Below, piece by piece: positions 36,375 to 47,930 of a DNA stretch of 64,000 bases. Under the pieces are notes generated by a model. The model was not told the origin of the DNA and searched no databases. It saw only the letters and a list, made by a program, of their open reading frames with translations. This DNA comes from Lasioglossum baleicum (lineage: Eukaryota; Arthropoda; Insecta; Hymenoptera; Halictidae): assembly GCF_051020765.1 (NCBI RefSeq), contig NW_027469572.1, forward strand, positions 1-64,000. The letters are read 5' to 3'. Numbering within the stretch: position 1 is the first letter of the stretch; the number at the start of each line of letters is the position of its first letter. A program made the translations under genes and the position numbers.

Positions 36375-37835
36375 GTCAAGTAAAAACACGTGCGAGAGGA
36401 TGCATCCCGCAGGCTAGTCGAGCACAAACACGTGCGAGAGGATGCATCCCGCAGGCTAGTCGAGCAAATACACGTGCGAGAGGATGCATCCCGCAGGCTA
36501 GTCGAGCAAAAACACGTGCGAGAGGATGCATCCCGCAGGCTAGTCGAGCAAAAACACGTGCGAGAGGATGCATCCCGCAGACTAGTCGAGTAAAAACACG
36601 TGCGAGAGGATGCTTCCCGCAGGCTAGTCGAGTAAAAACACGTGCGAGAGGATGCATCCCGCAGGCTAGTCGAGTAAAAACACGTGCGAGAGGATGCATC
36701 CCGAAGGCTAGTCGAGTAAAAACACGTGCGAGAGGATGCATCCCGCAGGCTAGTCGAGTAAAAACACGTGCGAGGTTTTGTGGGATGCGCATGAGCAGGT
36801 TTTTTGGGATGCGCATGCGCAGGTTTTTTGGGATGCGCATGCGCAGGTTTTTTGGGATGCGCATGCCTAGTCGAGCAAAAACACGTGCGAGAGGATGCAT
36901 CCCGCAGGCTAGTCGAGCAAAAAGACGTGCGAGAGGATGCATCCCGCAGGCTATTCGAGTAAAAACACGTGCGAGAGGATGCATCCCGCAGGCTAGTCGA
37001 GTAAAAACACGTGCGAGAGGATGCATCCCGCATGCTAGTCGAGTAAAAATACGTGCGAGGTTTTGTGGGATGCGCATGCGCAGGTTTTGTGGGATGCGCA
37101 TGCGCAGGTTTTTTGGGATGCGCATGGCTAGTCGAGCAAAAACACGTGCGAGAGGATGCATCCCGCAGGCTAGTCGAGTAAAAACACGTGCGGGAGGATG
37201 CATCCCGCAGGCTAGTCGAGTAAAAACACGTACGAGAGGATGCATCCCGCAGGCTAGTCGAGCAAAAACAAGTGCGAGAGGATGCATCCCGCAGGCTAGT
37301 CGAGTAAAAACACGTGCGAGAGGATGAATCCCGCAGACTAGTCGAGCAAAAACACGTGCGAGAGGATGCATCCCGCAGGCTAGTCGAGTAAAAACACGTG
37401 CGAGAGGATGCATCCTGCAGGCTAGTCGAGTAAAAACACGTGCGAGAGGATGCATCCCGCAGGCTAGTCGAGTAAAAACACGTGCGAGAGGATGCATCCC
37501 GCAGGCTAGTCGAGTAAAAACACGTGCGAGGTTTTGTGGGATGCGCATGCGCAGGTTTTGTGGGATGCGCATGCGCAGGTTTTTTTGGATGCGCATGCGC
37601 AGGTTTTTTGGGATGCGCATGGCTAGTCGAGCAAAAACACGTGCGAGAGGATGCATCCCGCAGGGTAGTCGAGTAAAAACACGTGCGAGAGGATGCATCC
37701 CGCAGACTAGTCGAGTAAAAACACGTGCGAGAGGATGCTTCCCGCAGGCTAGTCGAGTAAAAACACGTGCGAGAGGATGCATCCCGCAGGCTAGTCGAGT
37801 AAAAACACGTGCGAGAGGATGCATCCCGTAGGCTA
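36375..37835 (+). repeat. Higher-order block B23, copy of B7 short by one monomer
   Basis: 1,461 bp: 27 monomers and cassettes at 36775 (n=4), 37060 (n=3) and 37531 (n=4). It lacks one C-type monomer between cassette 37060 and the GCGGGAGG monomer, and has GAATCCCGCAGACTAG near 37,327, also present in B24. Confidence 0.94.
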
Positions 37836-38666
37836 GTCAAGTAAAAACACGTGCGAGAGGATGCATCCCGCAGGCTAGTCGAGCACAAACACGTGCGAGA
37901 GGATGCATCCCGCAGGCTAGTCGAGCAAATACACGTGCGAGAGGATGCATCCCGCAGGCTAGTCGAGCAAAAACACGTGCGAGAGGATGCATCCCGCAGG
38001 CTAGTCGAGCAAAAACACGTGCGGGAGGATGCATCCCGCAGGCTAGTCGAGTAAAAACACGTACGAGAGGATGCATCCCGCAGGCTAGTCGAGCAAAAAC
38101 AAGTGCGAGAGGATGCATCCCGCAGGCTAGTCGAGTAAAAACACGTGCGAGAGGATGAATCCCGCAGACTAGTCGAGCAAAAACACGTGCGAGAGGATGC
38201 ATCCCGCAGGCTAGTCGAGTAAAAACACGTGCGAGAGGATGCATCCTGCAGGCTAGTCGAGTAAAAACACGTGCGAGAGGATGCATCCCGCAGGCTAGTC
38301 GAGTAAAAACACGTGCGAGAGGATGCATCCCGCAGGCTAGTCGAGTAAAAACACGTGCGAGGTTTTGTGGGATGCGCATGCGCAGGTTTTGTGGGATGCG
38401 CATGCGCAGGTTTTTTTGGATGCGCATGCGCAGGTTTTTTGGGATACGCATGGCTAGTCGAGCAAAAACACGTGCGAGAGGATGCATCCCGCAGGGTAGT
38501 CGAGTAAAAACACGTGCGAGAGGATGCATCCCGCAGACTAGTCGAGTAAAAACACGTGCGAGAGGATGCTTCCCGCAGGCTAGTCGAGTAAAAACACGTG
38601 CGAGAGGATGCATCCCGCAGGCTAGTCGAGTAAAAACACGTGCGAGAGGATGCATCCCGTAGGCTA
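37836..38666 (+). repeat. Higher-order block B24, internal-deletion derivative of B23
   Basis: 831 bp: 17 monomers and one n=4 cassette at 38362. The five opening monomers run straight into the second half of B23; 630 bp (ten monomers and two cassette-bearing monomers) are absent. The joining monomer is chimeric: C-type on its left (C at 38,010) and carrying the GCGGGAGG change of a normally T-type monomer on its right (38,021-38,028). GGGATACGCATGG in the last cassette unit is local. Confidence 0.94.
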
Positions 38667-39066
38667 GTCAAGTAAAAACACGTGCGAGAGGATGCATCCC
38701 GCAGGCTAGTCGAGCACAAACACGTGCGAGAGGATGCATCCCGCAGGCTAGTCGAGCAAATACACGTGCGAGAGGATGCATCCCGCAGGCTAGTCGAGCA
38801 AAAACACGTGCGAGAGGATGCATCCCGCAGGCTAGTCGAGCAAAAACACGTGCGAGAGGATGCATCCCGCAGACTAGTCGAGTAAAAACACGTGCGAGAG
38901 GATGCTTCCCGCAGGCTAGTCGAGTAAAAACACGTGCGAGAGGATGCATCCCGCAGGCTAGTCGAGTAAAAACACGTGCGAGAGGATGCATCCAGCAGGC
39001 TAGTCGAGTAAAAACACGTGCGAGAGGATGCATCCCGCAGGCTAGTCGAGTAAAAACACGTGCGAG

Positions 39067-40142
39067 GTTTTGTGGGATGCGCATGCCCAGGTTTTGTGGG
39101 ATGCGCATGCGCAGGTTTTTTGGGATGCGCATGCCTAGTCGAGCAAAAACACGTGCGAGAGGATGCATCCCGCAGGCTAGTCGAGCAAAAACACGTGCGA
39201 GAGGATGCATCCCGCAGGCTAGTCGAGTAAAAACACGTGCGAGAGGATGCATCCTGCAGGCTAGTCGAGTAAAAACACGTGCGAGAGGATGCATCCCGCA
39301 GGCTAGTCGAGTAAAAACACGTGCGAGAGGATGCATCCCGCAGGCTAGTCGAGTAAAAACACGTGCGAGAGGATGCATCCCGCAGGCTAGTCGAGTAAAA
39401 ACACGTGCGAGGTTTTCTGGGATACGCATGCGCAGGTTTTTTGGGATGCGCATGCGCAGGTTTTTTGGGATGCGCATGGCTAGTCGAGCAAAAACACGTG
39501 CGAGAGGATGCATCCCGCAGGGTAGTCGAGTAAAAACACGTGCGAGAGGATGCATCCCGCAGGCTAGTCGAGTAAAAACACGTGCGGGAGGATGCAACCC
39601 GCAGGCTAGTCGAGCAAAAACACGTGCGAGAGGATGCATCCCGCAGGCTAGTCGAGCAAAAACACGTGCGAGAGGATGCATCCCGCAGGCTAGGCTAGTA
39701 AAAACACGTGCGAGAGGATGCATCCCGCAGGCTAGTCGAGCACAAACACGTGCGAGAGGATGCATCCCGCAGGCTAGTCGAGCAAATACACGTGCGAGAG
39801 GATGCATCCCGCAGGCTAGTCGAGCAAAAACACGTGCGAGAGGATGCATCCCGCAGGCTAGTCGAGCAAAAACACGTGCGAGAGGATGCATCCCGCAGAC
39901 TAGTCGAGTAAAAACACGTGCGAGAGGATGCTTCCCGCAGGCTAGTCGAGTAAAAACACGTGCGAGAGGATGCATCCCGCAGGCTAGTCGAGTAAAAACA
40001 CGTGCGAGAGGATGCATCCCGCAGGCTAGTCGAGTAAAAACACGTGCGAGGTTTTGTGGGATGCGCATGCGCAGGTTTTGTGGGATGCGCATGCGCAGGT
40101 TTTTTGGGATGCGCATGCGCAGGTTTTTTGGGATGCGCATGC
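39067..40142 (+). repeat. Module Y copy 5
   Basis: Cassettes 39067, 39412 and 40051; spacing 345 and 639 bp. The middle cassette has the TTTTCTGGG variant. Confidence 0.93.
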
Positions 40143-40998
40143 CTAGTCGAGCAAAAACACGTGCGAGAGGATGCATCCCGCAGGCTAGTCGAGCAAAAAC
40201 ACGTGCGAGAGGATGCATCCCGCAGGCTAGGCTAGTAAAAACACGTGCGAGAGGATGCATCCCGCAGGCTAGTCGAGCACAAACACGTGCGAGAGGATGC
40301 ATCCCGCAGGCTAGTCGAGCAAATACACGTGCGAGAGGATGCATCCCGCAGGCTAGTCGAGCAAAAACACGTGCGAGAGGATGCATCCCGCAGGCTAGTC
40401 GAGCAAAAACACGTGCGAGAGGATGCATCCCGCAGACTAGTCGAGTAAAAACACGTGCGAGAGGATGCTTCCCGCAGGCTAGTCGAGTAAAAACACGTGC
40501 GAGAGGATGCATCCCGCAGGCTAGTCGAGTAAAAACACGTGCGAGAGGATGCATCCCGCAGGCTAGTCGAGTAAAAACACGTGCGAGGTTTTGTGGGATG
40601 CGCATGCGCAGGTTTTGTGGGATGCGCATGCGCAGGTTTTTTGGGATGCGCATGCGCAGGTTTTTTGGGATGCGCATGCCTAGTCGAGCAAAAACACGTG
40701 CGAGAGGATGCATCCCGCAGGCTAGTCGAGCAAAAACACGTGCGAGAGGATGCATCCCGCAGGCTAGTCGAGTAAAAACACGTGCGAGAGGATGCATCCC
40801 GCAGGCTAGTCGAGTAAAAACACGTGCGAGAGGATGCATCCTGCAGGCTAGTCGAGCAAAAACACGTGCGAGAGGATGCATCCCGCAGGCTAGTCGAGTA
40901 AAAACACGTGCGAGAGGATGCATCCCGCAGGCTAGTCGAGTAAAAACACGTGCGAGAGGATGCATCCCGCAGGCTAGTCGAGTAAAAACACGTGCGAG
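39412..40998 (+). repeat. 1,587-bp tandem repeat, copy 1
   Basis: Three cassettes (39412 n=3, 40051 n=4, 40588 n=4) and 30 monomers. Each cassette recurs exactly 1,587 bp downstream. The rare TTTTCTGGG first unit is shared by both copies, so the duplication is recent. Confidence 0.94.
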
Positions 40999-42585
40999 GT
41001 TTTCTGGGATACGCATGCGCAGGTTTTTTGGGATGCGCATGCGCAGGTTTTTTGGGATGCGCATGGCTAGTCGAGCAAAAACACGTGCGAGAGGATGCAT
41101 CCCGCAGGGTAGTCGAGTAAAAACACGTGCGAGAGGATGCATCCCGCAGGCTAGTCGAGTAAAAACACGTGCGGGAGGATGCATCCCGCAGGCTAGTCGA
41201 GCAAAAACACGTGCGAGAGGATGCATCCCGCAGGCTAGTCGAGCAAAAACACGTGCGAGAGGATGCATCCCGCAGGCTAGGCTAGTAAAAACACGTGCGA
41301 GAGGATGCATCCCGCAGGCTAGTCGAGCACAAACACGTGCGAGAGGATGCATCCCGCAGGCTAGTCGAGCAAATACACGTGCGAGAGGATGCATCCCGCA
41401 GGCTAGTCGAGCAAAAACACGTGCGAGAGGATGCATCCCGCAGGCTAGTCGAGCAAAAACACGTGCGAGAGGATGCATCCCGCAGACTAGTCGAGTAAAA
41501 ACACGTGCGAGAGGATGCTTCCCGCAGGCTAGTCGAGTAAAAACACGTGCGAGAGGATGCATCCCGCAGGCTAGTCGAGTAAAAACACGTGCGAGAGGAT
41601 GCATCCCGCAGGCTAGTCGAGTAAAAACACGTGCGAGGTTTTGTGGGATGCGCATGCGCAGGTTTTGTGGGATGCGCATGCGCAGGTTTTTTGGGATGCG
41701 CATGCGCAGGTTTTTTGGGATGCGCATGCCTAGTCGAGCAAAAACACGTGCGAGAGGATGCATCCCGCAGGCTAGTCGAGCAAAAACACGTGCGAGAGGA
41801 TGCATCCCGCAGGCTAGGCTAGTAAAAACACGTGCGAGAGGATGCATCCCGCAGGCTAGTCGAGCACAAACACGTGCGAGAGGATGCATCCCGCAGGCTA
41901 GTCGAGCAAATACACGTGCGAGAGGATGCATCCCGCAGGCTAGTCGAGCAAAAACACGTGCGAGAGGATGCATCCCGCAGGCTAGTCGAGCAAAAACACG
42001 TGCGAGAGGATGCATCCCGCAGACTAGTCGAGTAAAAACACGTGCGAGAGGATGCTTCCCGCAGGCTAGTCGAGTAAAAACACGTGCGAGAGGATGCATC
42101 CCGCAGGCTAGTCGAGTAAAAACACGTGCGAGAGGATGCATCCCGCAGGCTAGTCGAGTAAAAACACGTGCGAGGTTTTGTGGGATGCGCATGCGCAGGT
42201 TTTGTGGGATGCGCATGCGCAGGTTTTTTGGGATGCGCATGCGCAGGTTTTTTGGGATGCGCATGCCTAGTCGAGCAAAAACACGTGCGAGAGGATGCAT
42301 CCCGCAGGCTAGTCGAGCAAAAACACGTGCGAGAGGATGCATCCCGCAGGCTAGTCGAGTAAAAACACGTGCGAGAGGATGCATCCCGCAGGCTAGTCGA
42401 GTAAAAACACGTGCGAGAGGATGCATCCTGCAGGCTAGTCGAGCAAAAACACGTGCGAGAGGATGCATCCCGCAGGCTAGTCGAGTAAAAACACGTGCGA
42501 GAGGATGCATCCCGCAGGCTAGTCGAGCAAATACACGTGCGAGAGGATGCATCCCGCAGGCTAGTCGAGCAAAAACACGTGCGAG
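40999..42585 (+). repeat. 1,587-bp tandem repeat, copy 2
   Basis: Cassettes 40999, 41638 and 42175. The copy departs from copy 1 near 42,525, where a CAAATAC monomer appears in place of a T-type. Confidence 0.92.
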
Positions 42586-43385
42586 AGGATGCATCCCGCA
42601 GGCTAGTCGAGTAAAAACACGTGCGAGAGGATGCATCCCGCAGGCTAGTCGAGTAAAAACACGTGCGAGAGGATGCATCCCGCAGGCTAGTCGAGTAAAA
42701 ACACGTGCGAGGTTTTGTGGGATGCGCATGCGCAGGTTTTGTGGGATGCGCATGCGCAGGTTTTTTGGGATGCGCATGCGCAGGTTTTTTGGGATGCGCA
42801 TGCCTAGTCGAGCAAAAACACGTGCGAGAGGATGCATCCCGCAGGCTAGTCGAGCAAAAACACGTGCGAGAGGATGCATCCCGCAGGCTAGTCGAGTAAA
42901 AACACGTGCGAGAGGATGCATCCTGCAGGCTAGTCGAGTAAAAACACGTGCGAGAGGATGCATCCCGCAGGCTAGTCGAGTAAAAACAAGTGCGAGAGGA
43001 TGCATCCCGCAGGCTAGTCGAGTAAAAACACGTGCGAGAGGATGCATCCCGCAGGCTAGTCGAGTAAAAACACGTGCGAGGTTTTGTGGGATGCGCATGC
43101 GCAGGTTTTGTGGGATGCGCATGCGCAGGTTTTTTGGGATGCGCATGCGCAGGTTTTTTGGGATGCGCATAGCTAGTCGAGCAAAAACACGTGCGAGAGG
43201 ATGCATCCCGCAGGGTAGTCGAGTAAAAACACGTGCGAGAGGATGCATCCCGCAGGCTAGTCGAGTAAAAACACGTGCGGGAGGATGCATCCCGCAGGCT
43301 AGTCGAGCAAAAACACGTGCGAGTGGATGCATCCCGCAGGCTAGTTGATCAAAAACACGTGCGAGAGGATGCATCCCGCAGGCTA

Positions 43386-45824
43386 GTCAAGTAAAAACAC
43401 GTGCGAGAGGATGCATCCCGCAGGCTAGTCGAGCACAAACACGTGCGAGAGGATGCATCCCGCAGACTAGTCGAGTAAAAACACGTGCGAGAGGATGCTT
43501 CCCGCAGGCTAGTCGAGTAAAAACACGTGCGAGAGGATGCATCCCGCAGGCTAGTCGAGTAAAAACACGTGCGAGAGGATGCATCCCGCAGGCTAGTCGA
43601 GTAAAAACACGTGCGAGGTTTTGTGGGATGCGCATGCGCAGGTTTTGTGGGATGCGCATGCGCAGGTTTTTTGGGATGCGCATGCGCAGGTTTTTTGGGA
43701 TGCGCATGCCTAGTCGAGCAAAAACACGTGCGAGAGGATGCATCCCGCAGGCTAGTCGAGCAAAAACACGTGCGAGAGGATGCATCCCGCAGGCTAGTCG
43801 AGTAAAAACACGTGCGAGAGGATGCATCCCGCAGGCTAGTCGAGTAAAAACACGTGCGAGAGGATGCATCCCGCAGGCTAGTCGAGTAAAAACACGTGCG
43901 AGAGGATGCATCCCGCAGGCTAGTCGAGTAAAAACACGTGCGAGGTTTTGTGGGATGCGCATGCGCAGGTTTTTTGGGATGCGCATGGCTAGTCGAGCAA
44001 AAACACGTGCGAGAGGATGCATCCCGCAGGGTAGTCGAGTAAAAACACGTGCGAGAGGATGCATCCCGCAGGCTAGTCGAGTAAAAACACGTGCGAGAGG
44101 ATGCATCCCGCAGGCTAGTCGAGCAAAAACACGTGCGAGAGGATGCATCCCGCAGGCTAGTCGAGCAAAAACACGTGCGAGAGGATGCATCCCGCAGGCT
44201 AGTCGAGTAAAAACACGTGCGAGAGGATGCATCCCGCAGGCTAGTCGAGTAAAAACACGTGCGAGAGGATGCATCCCGCAGGCTAGTCGAGTAAAAACAC
44301 GTGCGAGGTTTTGTGGGATGCGCATGCGCAGGTTTTTTGGGATGCGCATGGCTAGTCGAGCAAAAACACGTGCGAGAGGATGCATCCCGCAGGGTAGTCG
44401 AGTAAAAACACGTGCGAGAGGATGCATCCCGCAGGCTAGTCGAGCAAAAACACGTGCGAGAGGATGCATCCCGCAGGCTAGTCGAGCAAAAACACGTGCG
44501 AGAGGATGCATCCCGCAGACTAGTCGAGTAAAAACACGTGCGAGAGGATGCTTCCCGCAGGCTAGTCGAGTAAAGACGCGTGCGAGGTTTTGTGGGATGC
44601 GCATGCGCAGGTTTTGTGGGATGCGCATGCGCAGGTTTTTTGGGATGCGCATGCGCAGGTTTTTTGGGATGCGCATGCGCAGGTTTTTTGGGATGCGCAT
44701 GCCTAGTCGAGCAAATACACGTGCGAGAGGATGCATCCCGCAGGCTAGTCGAGCAAAAACACGTGCGAGGGGATGCATCCCGCAGGCTAGTCGAGCAAAA
44801 ACACGTGCGAGAGGATGCATCCCGCAGACTAGTCGAGTAAAAACACGTGCGAGAGGATGCTTCCCGCAGGCTAGTCGTGTAAAAACACGTGCGAGAGGAT
44901 GCATCCCGCAGGTTAGTCGAGTAAAAACACGTGCGAGAGGATGCATCCCGCAGGCTAGTCGAGTAAAAACACGTGCGAGAGGATGCATCCCGCAGGCTAG
45001 TCGAGTAAAAACACGTGCGAGGTTTTGTGGGATGCGCATGCGCAGGTTTTGTGGGATGCGCATGCGCAGGTTTTTTGGGATGCGCATGGCTAGTCGAGCA
45101 AAAACACGTGCGAGAGGATGCATCCCGCAGGGTAGTCGAGCAAAAACACGTGCGAGAGGATGCATTCCGCAGGCTAGTCGAGCAAAAACACGTGCGAGAG
45201 GATGCATCCCGCAGACTAGTCGAGTAAATACACGTGCGAGAGGATGCATCCCGCAGGCTAGTCGAGTAAAAACACGTGCGAGTTTTTGTGGGATGCGCAT
45301 GCGCAGGTTTTGTGGGATGCGCATGCGCAGGTTCTTTGGGATGCGCATGCCTAGTCGAGCAAATACACGTGCGAGAGGATGCATCCCGCAGGCTAGTCGA
45401 GCAAAAACACGTGCGAGGGGATGCATCCCGCAGGCTAGTCGAGCAAAAACACGTGCGAGAGGATGCATCCCGCAGACTAGTCGAGTAAAAACACGTGCGA
45501 GAGGATGCTTCCCGCAGGCTAGTCGTGTAAAAACACGTGCGAGAGGATGCATCCCGCAGGCTGGTCGAGTAAAAACACGTGCGAGAGGATGCATCCCGCA
45601 GGCTAGTCGAGTAAAAACACGTGCGAGAGGATGCATCCCGCAGGCTAGTCGAGTAAAAACACGTGCGAGGTTTTGTGGGATGCGCATGCGCAGGTTTTGT
45701 GGGATGCGCATGCGCAGGTTTTTTGGGATGCGCATGGCTAGTCGAGCAAAAACACGTGCGAGAGGATGCATCCCGCAGGCTAGTCGAGTAAAAACACGTG
45801 CGATAGGATGCATCCTGCAGGCTA
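43386..45824 (+). repeat. Higher-order block B26, transition
   Basis: 2,439 bp: 42 monomers and cassettes at 43618 (n=4), 43945 (n=2), 44308 (n=2), 44587 (n=5), 45022 (n=3), 45283 (n=3, entered through GCGAGTTTTTG and holding a GTTCTTTGGG unit) and 45670 (n=3). Cassettes are unusually dense, one per about 350 bp. The CAAATAC monomer directly follows cassettes 44587 and 45283, a context seen again in 46057, 50716 and 54241. Confidence 0.9.
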
Positions 45825-46277
45825 GTCAAGTAAAAACACGTGCGAGAGGATGCATCCCGCAGGCTAGTCGAGTAAAAACACGTGCGAGAGGATGCATCCC
45901 GCAGGCTAGTCGAGTAAAAACACGTGCGAGAGGATGCATCCCGCAGGCTAGTCGAGCAAAAACACGTGCGAGAGGATGCTTCCCGCATTCTAGTCGAGTA
46001 AAAACACGTGCGAGAGGATGCATCCCGCAGGCTAGTCGAGTAAAAACACGTGCGAGGTTTTGTGGGATGCGCATGCGCAGGTTTTGTGGGATGCGCATGC
46101 GCAGGTTTTTTGGGATGCGCATGCGCAGGTTTTTTGGGATGCGCATGCCTAGTCGAGCAAATACACGTGCGAGAGGATGCATCCCGCAGGCTAGTCGAGC
46201 AAAAACACGTGCGAGAGGATGCATCCCGCAGGCTAGTCGAGCAAAAACACGTGCGAGAGGATGCATCCCGCAGGCTA
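45825..46277 (+). repeat. Higher-order block B27
   Basis: 453 bp: eight monomers and one n=4 cassette at 46057. It holds the first GCTTCCCGCATTCTAG monomer of the window (near 45,980). Confidence 0.92.
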
Positions 46278-46604
46278 GTCAAGTAAAAACACGTGCGAGA
46301 GGATGCATCCCGCAGGCTAGTCGAGTAAAAACACGTGCGAGGTTTTGTGGAATGCGCATGCGCAGGTTTTGTGGGATGCGCATGCGCAGGTTTTTTGGGA
46401 TGCGCATGCGCAGGTTTTTTGGGATGCGCATGGCTAGTCGAGCAAAAACACGTGCGAGAGGATGCATCCCGCAGGGTAGTCGAGTAAAAACACGTGCGAG
46501 AGGATGCATCCCGCAGGCTAGTCGAGCAAAAACACGTGCGAGAGGATGCATCCCGCAGGCTAGTCGAGCAAAAACACGTGCGAGAGGATGCATCCCGCAG
46601 GCTA
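46278..46604 (+). repeat. Higher-order block B28, the shortest block
   Basis: 327 bp: five monomers and one n=4 cassette at 46342 whose first unit reads TTTTGTGGAATGCG. The same segment, with that marker, opens B32 and B34. Confidence 0.92.
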
Positions 46605-47930
46605 GTCAAGTAAAAACACGTGCGAGAGGATGCATCCCGCAGGCTAGTCGAGCACAAACACGTGCGAGAGGATGCATCCCGCAGGCTAGTCGAGCACAAA
46701 CACGTGCGAGAGGATGCATCCCGCAGGCTAGTCTAGTAAAATCACGTGCGAGGGGATGCATCCCGCAGGCTAGTCGAGTAAAAACACGTGCGAGAGGATG
46801 CATCCCGCAGGCTAGTCGAGTAAAAACACGTGCGAGAGGATGCATCCCGCATTCTAGTCGAGTAAAAACACGTGCGAGAGGCTGCATCCCGCAGGCTAGT
46901 CGAGTAAAAACACGTGCGAGAGGATGCATCCCGCAGGCTAGTCTAGTAAAATCACGTGCGAGGGGATGCATCCCGCAGGCTAGTCTAGTAAAATCACGTG
47001 GGAGGGGATGCATCCCGCAGGCTAGTCGAGTAAAAACACGTGCGAGAGGATGCATCCCGCAGGCTAGTCGAGTAAAAACACGTGCGAGAGGATGCATCCC
47101 GCAGGCTAGTCGAGTAAAAACACGTGCGAGAGGATGCTTCCCGCAGGCTAGTCGAGCAAAAACACGTGCGAGAGCATGCATCCCGCAGGCTACTCGAGTA
47201 AAAACACGTGCGAGAGGATGCATCCCGCAGGCTAGTCGAGTAAAAACACGTGCGAGGTTTTGTGGGATGCGCATGCGCAGGTTTTTTGGCATGCGCATGC
47301 GCAGGTTTTTTGGCATGCGCATGCGCAGGTTTTTTGGGATGCGCATGCCTAGTCGAGCAAAAACACGTGCGAGAGGATGCATCCCGCAGACTAGTCGAGT
47401 AAAAACACGTGCGAGAGGATGCTTCCCGCAGGCTAGTCGAGTAAAAACACGTGCGAGAGGATGCATCCCGCAGGCTAGTCGAGTAAAAACACGTGCGAGA
47501 GGATGCATCCCGCAGGCTAGTCGAGAAAAAACACGTGCGAAGTTTTGTGGGATGCGCATGCGCAGGTTTTGTGGGATGCGCATGCGCAGGTTTTTTGGGA
47601 TGCGCATGCGCAGGTTTTTTGGGATGCGCATGCCTAGTCGAGCAAAAACCCGTGCGAGAGGATGCATCCCGCAGGCTAGTCGAGCAAATACACGTGCGAG
47701 AGGATGCATCCCGCAGGCTAGTCGAGTAAAAACACGTGCGAGAGGAAGCATCCCGCAGACTAGTCGAGTAAAAACACGTGCGAGAGGATGCATCCCGCAG
47801 GCTAGTCGAGTAAAAACACGTGCGAGAGGATGCATCCCGCAGGCTAGTCGAGTAAAAACACGTGCGAGAGGATGCATCCCGCAGGCTAGTCGAGCAAAAA
47901 CACGTGCGAGAGGATGCATCCCGCAGGCTA
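46605..47930 (+). repeat. Higher-order block B29
   Basis: 1,326 bp: 26 monomers and cassettes at 47257 (n=4, two GGCATG units) and 47542 (n=4, entered through GTGCGAAG). It introduces the GTCTAGTAAAATCACG monomer (46,731, 46,941 and 46,983), GAGAGGCTGC, GAGAGCATGC, CTACTCGAG and CAAAAACCCG. AGGAAGCATCCC near 47,747 is private. Confidence 0.93.

Larger units (their letters stand above)
35524..37835 (+). repeat. Module X copy 4, short by three monomers
   Basis: Same order as copy 3, with two monomers missing from the 12-mer (B22) and one from the following block (B23). Confidence 0.93.
1..43385 (+). repeat. Family I domain of the array
   Basis: Family I is recognised by the block opening GTCAAG, then CACAAAC, CAAATAC and two CAAAAAC monomers, the second ending GCAGACTAG, then a T-type monomer with GATGCTTCCC. 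It also has GCTAGGCTAG junctions (last near 41.8 kb), cassettes with GGGATACGC, and TTTTTTTGGATG units. About 48 copies of the five-monomer opening occur between 1 and 42.1 kb; I find no complete copy after that. The family II marker GTCTAGTAAAATC is absent here. Confidence 0.9.
38667..43385 (+). repeat. Higher-order block B25, the longest block
   Basis: 4,719 bp: 89 monomers and cassettes at 39067 (n=3), 39412 (n=3), 40051 (n=4), 40588 (n=4), 40999 (n=3), 41638 (n=4), 42175 (n=4), 42712 (n=4) and 43081 (n=4, CATAG exit). It contains two tandem copies of a 1,587-bp repeat. Cassettes 39412 and 40999 share TTTTCTGGGATACGC, found nowhere else. The final 60 bp have private changes: GCGAGTGG (43,320) and AGTTGATCAAAAAC (43,343). 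Confidence 0.93.
43386..46604 (+). repeat. Transition domain between satellite families
   Basis: This stretch lacks the complete family I opening and also lacks the family II GTCTAGTAAAATC monomer. It contains features not seen in family I: GCTAGTCGTGTAAAAAC (44,872 on), CGTGCGAGGGG, GGCTGGTCGAG, and the first GCATTCTAG (about 45,986). Cassette sizes are extreme: two of n=2 (43945, 44308) and one of n=5 (44587). Several monomers are private or nearly so, such as AAAGACGCGTG near 44,572 and GTGCGATAGG near 45,800. Confidence 0.8.
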
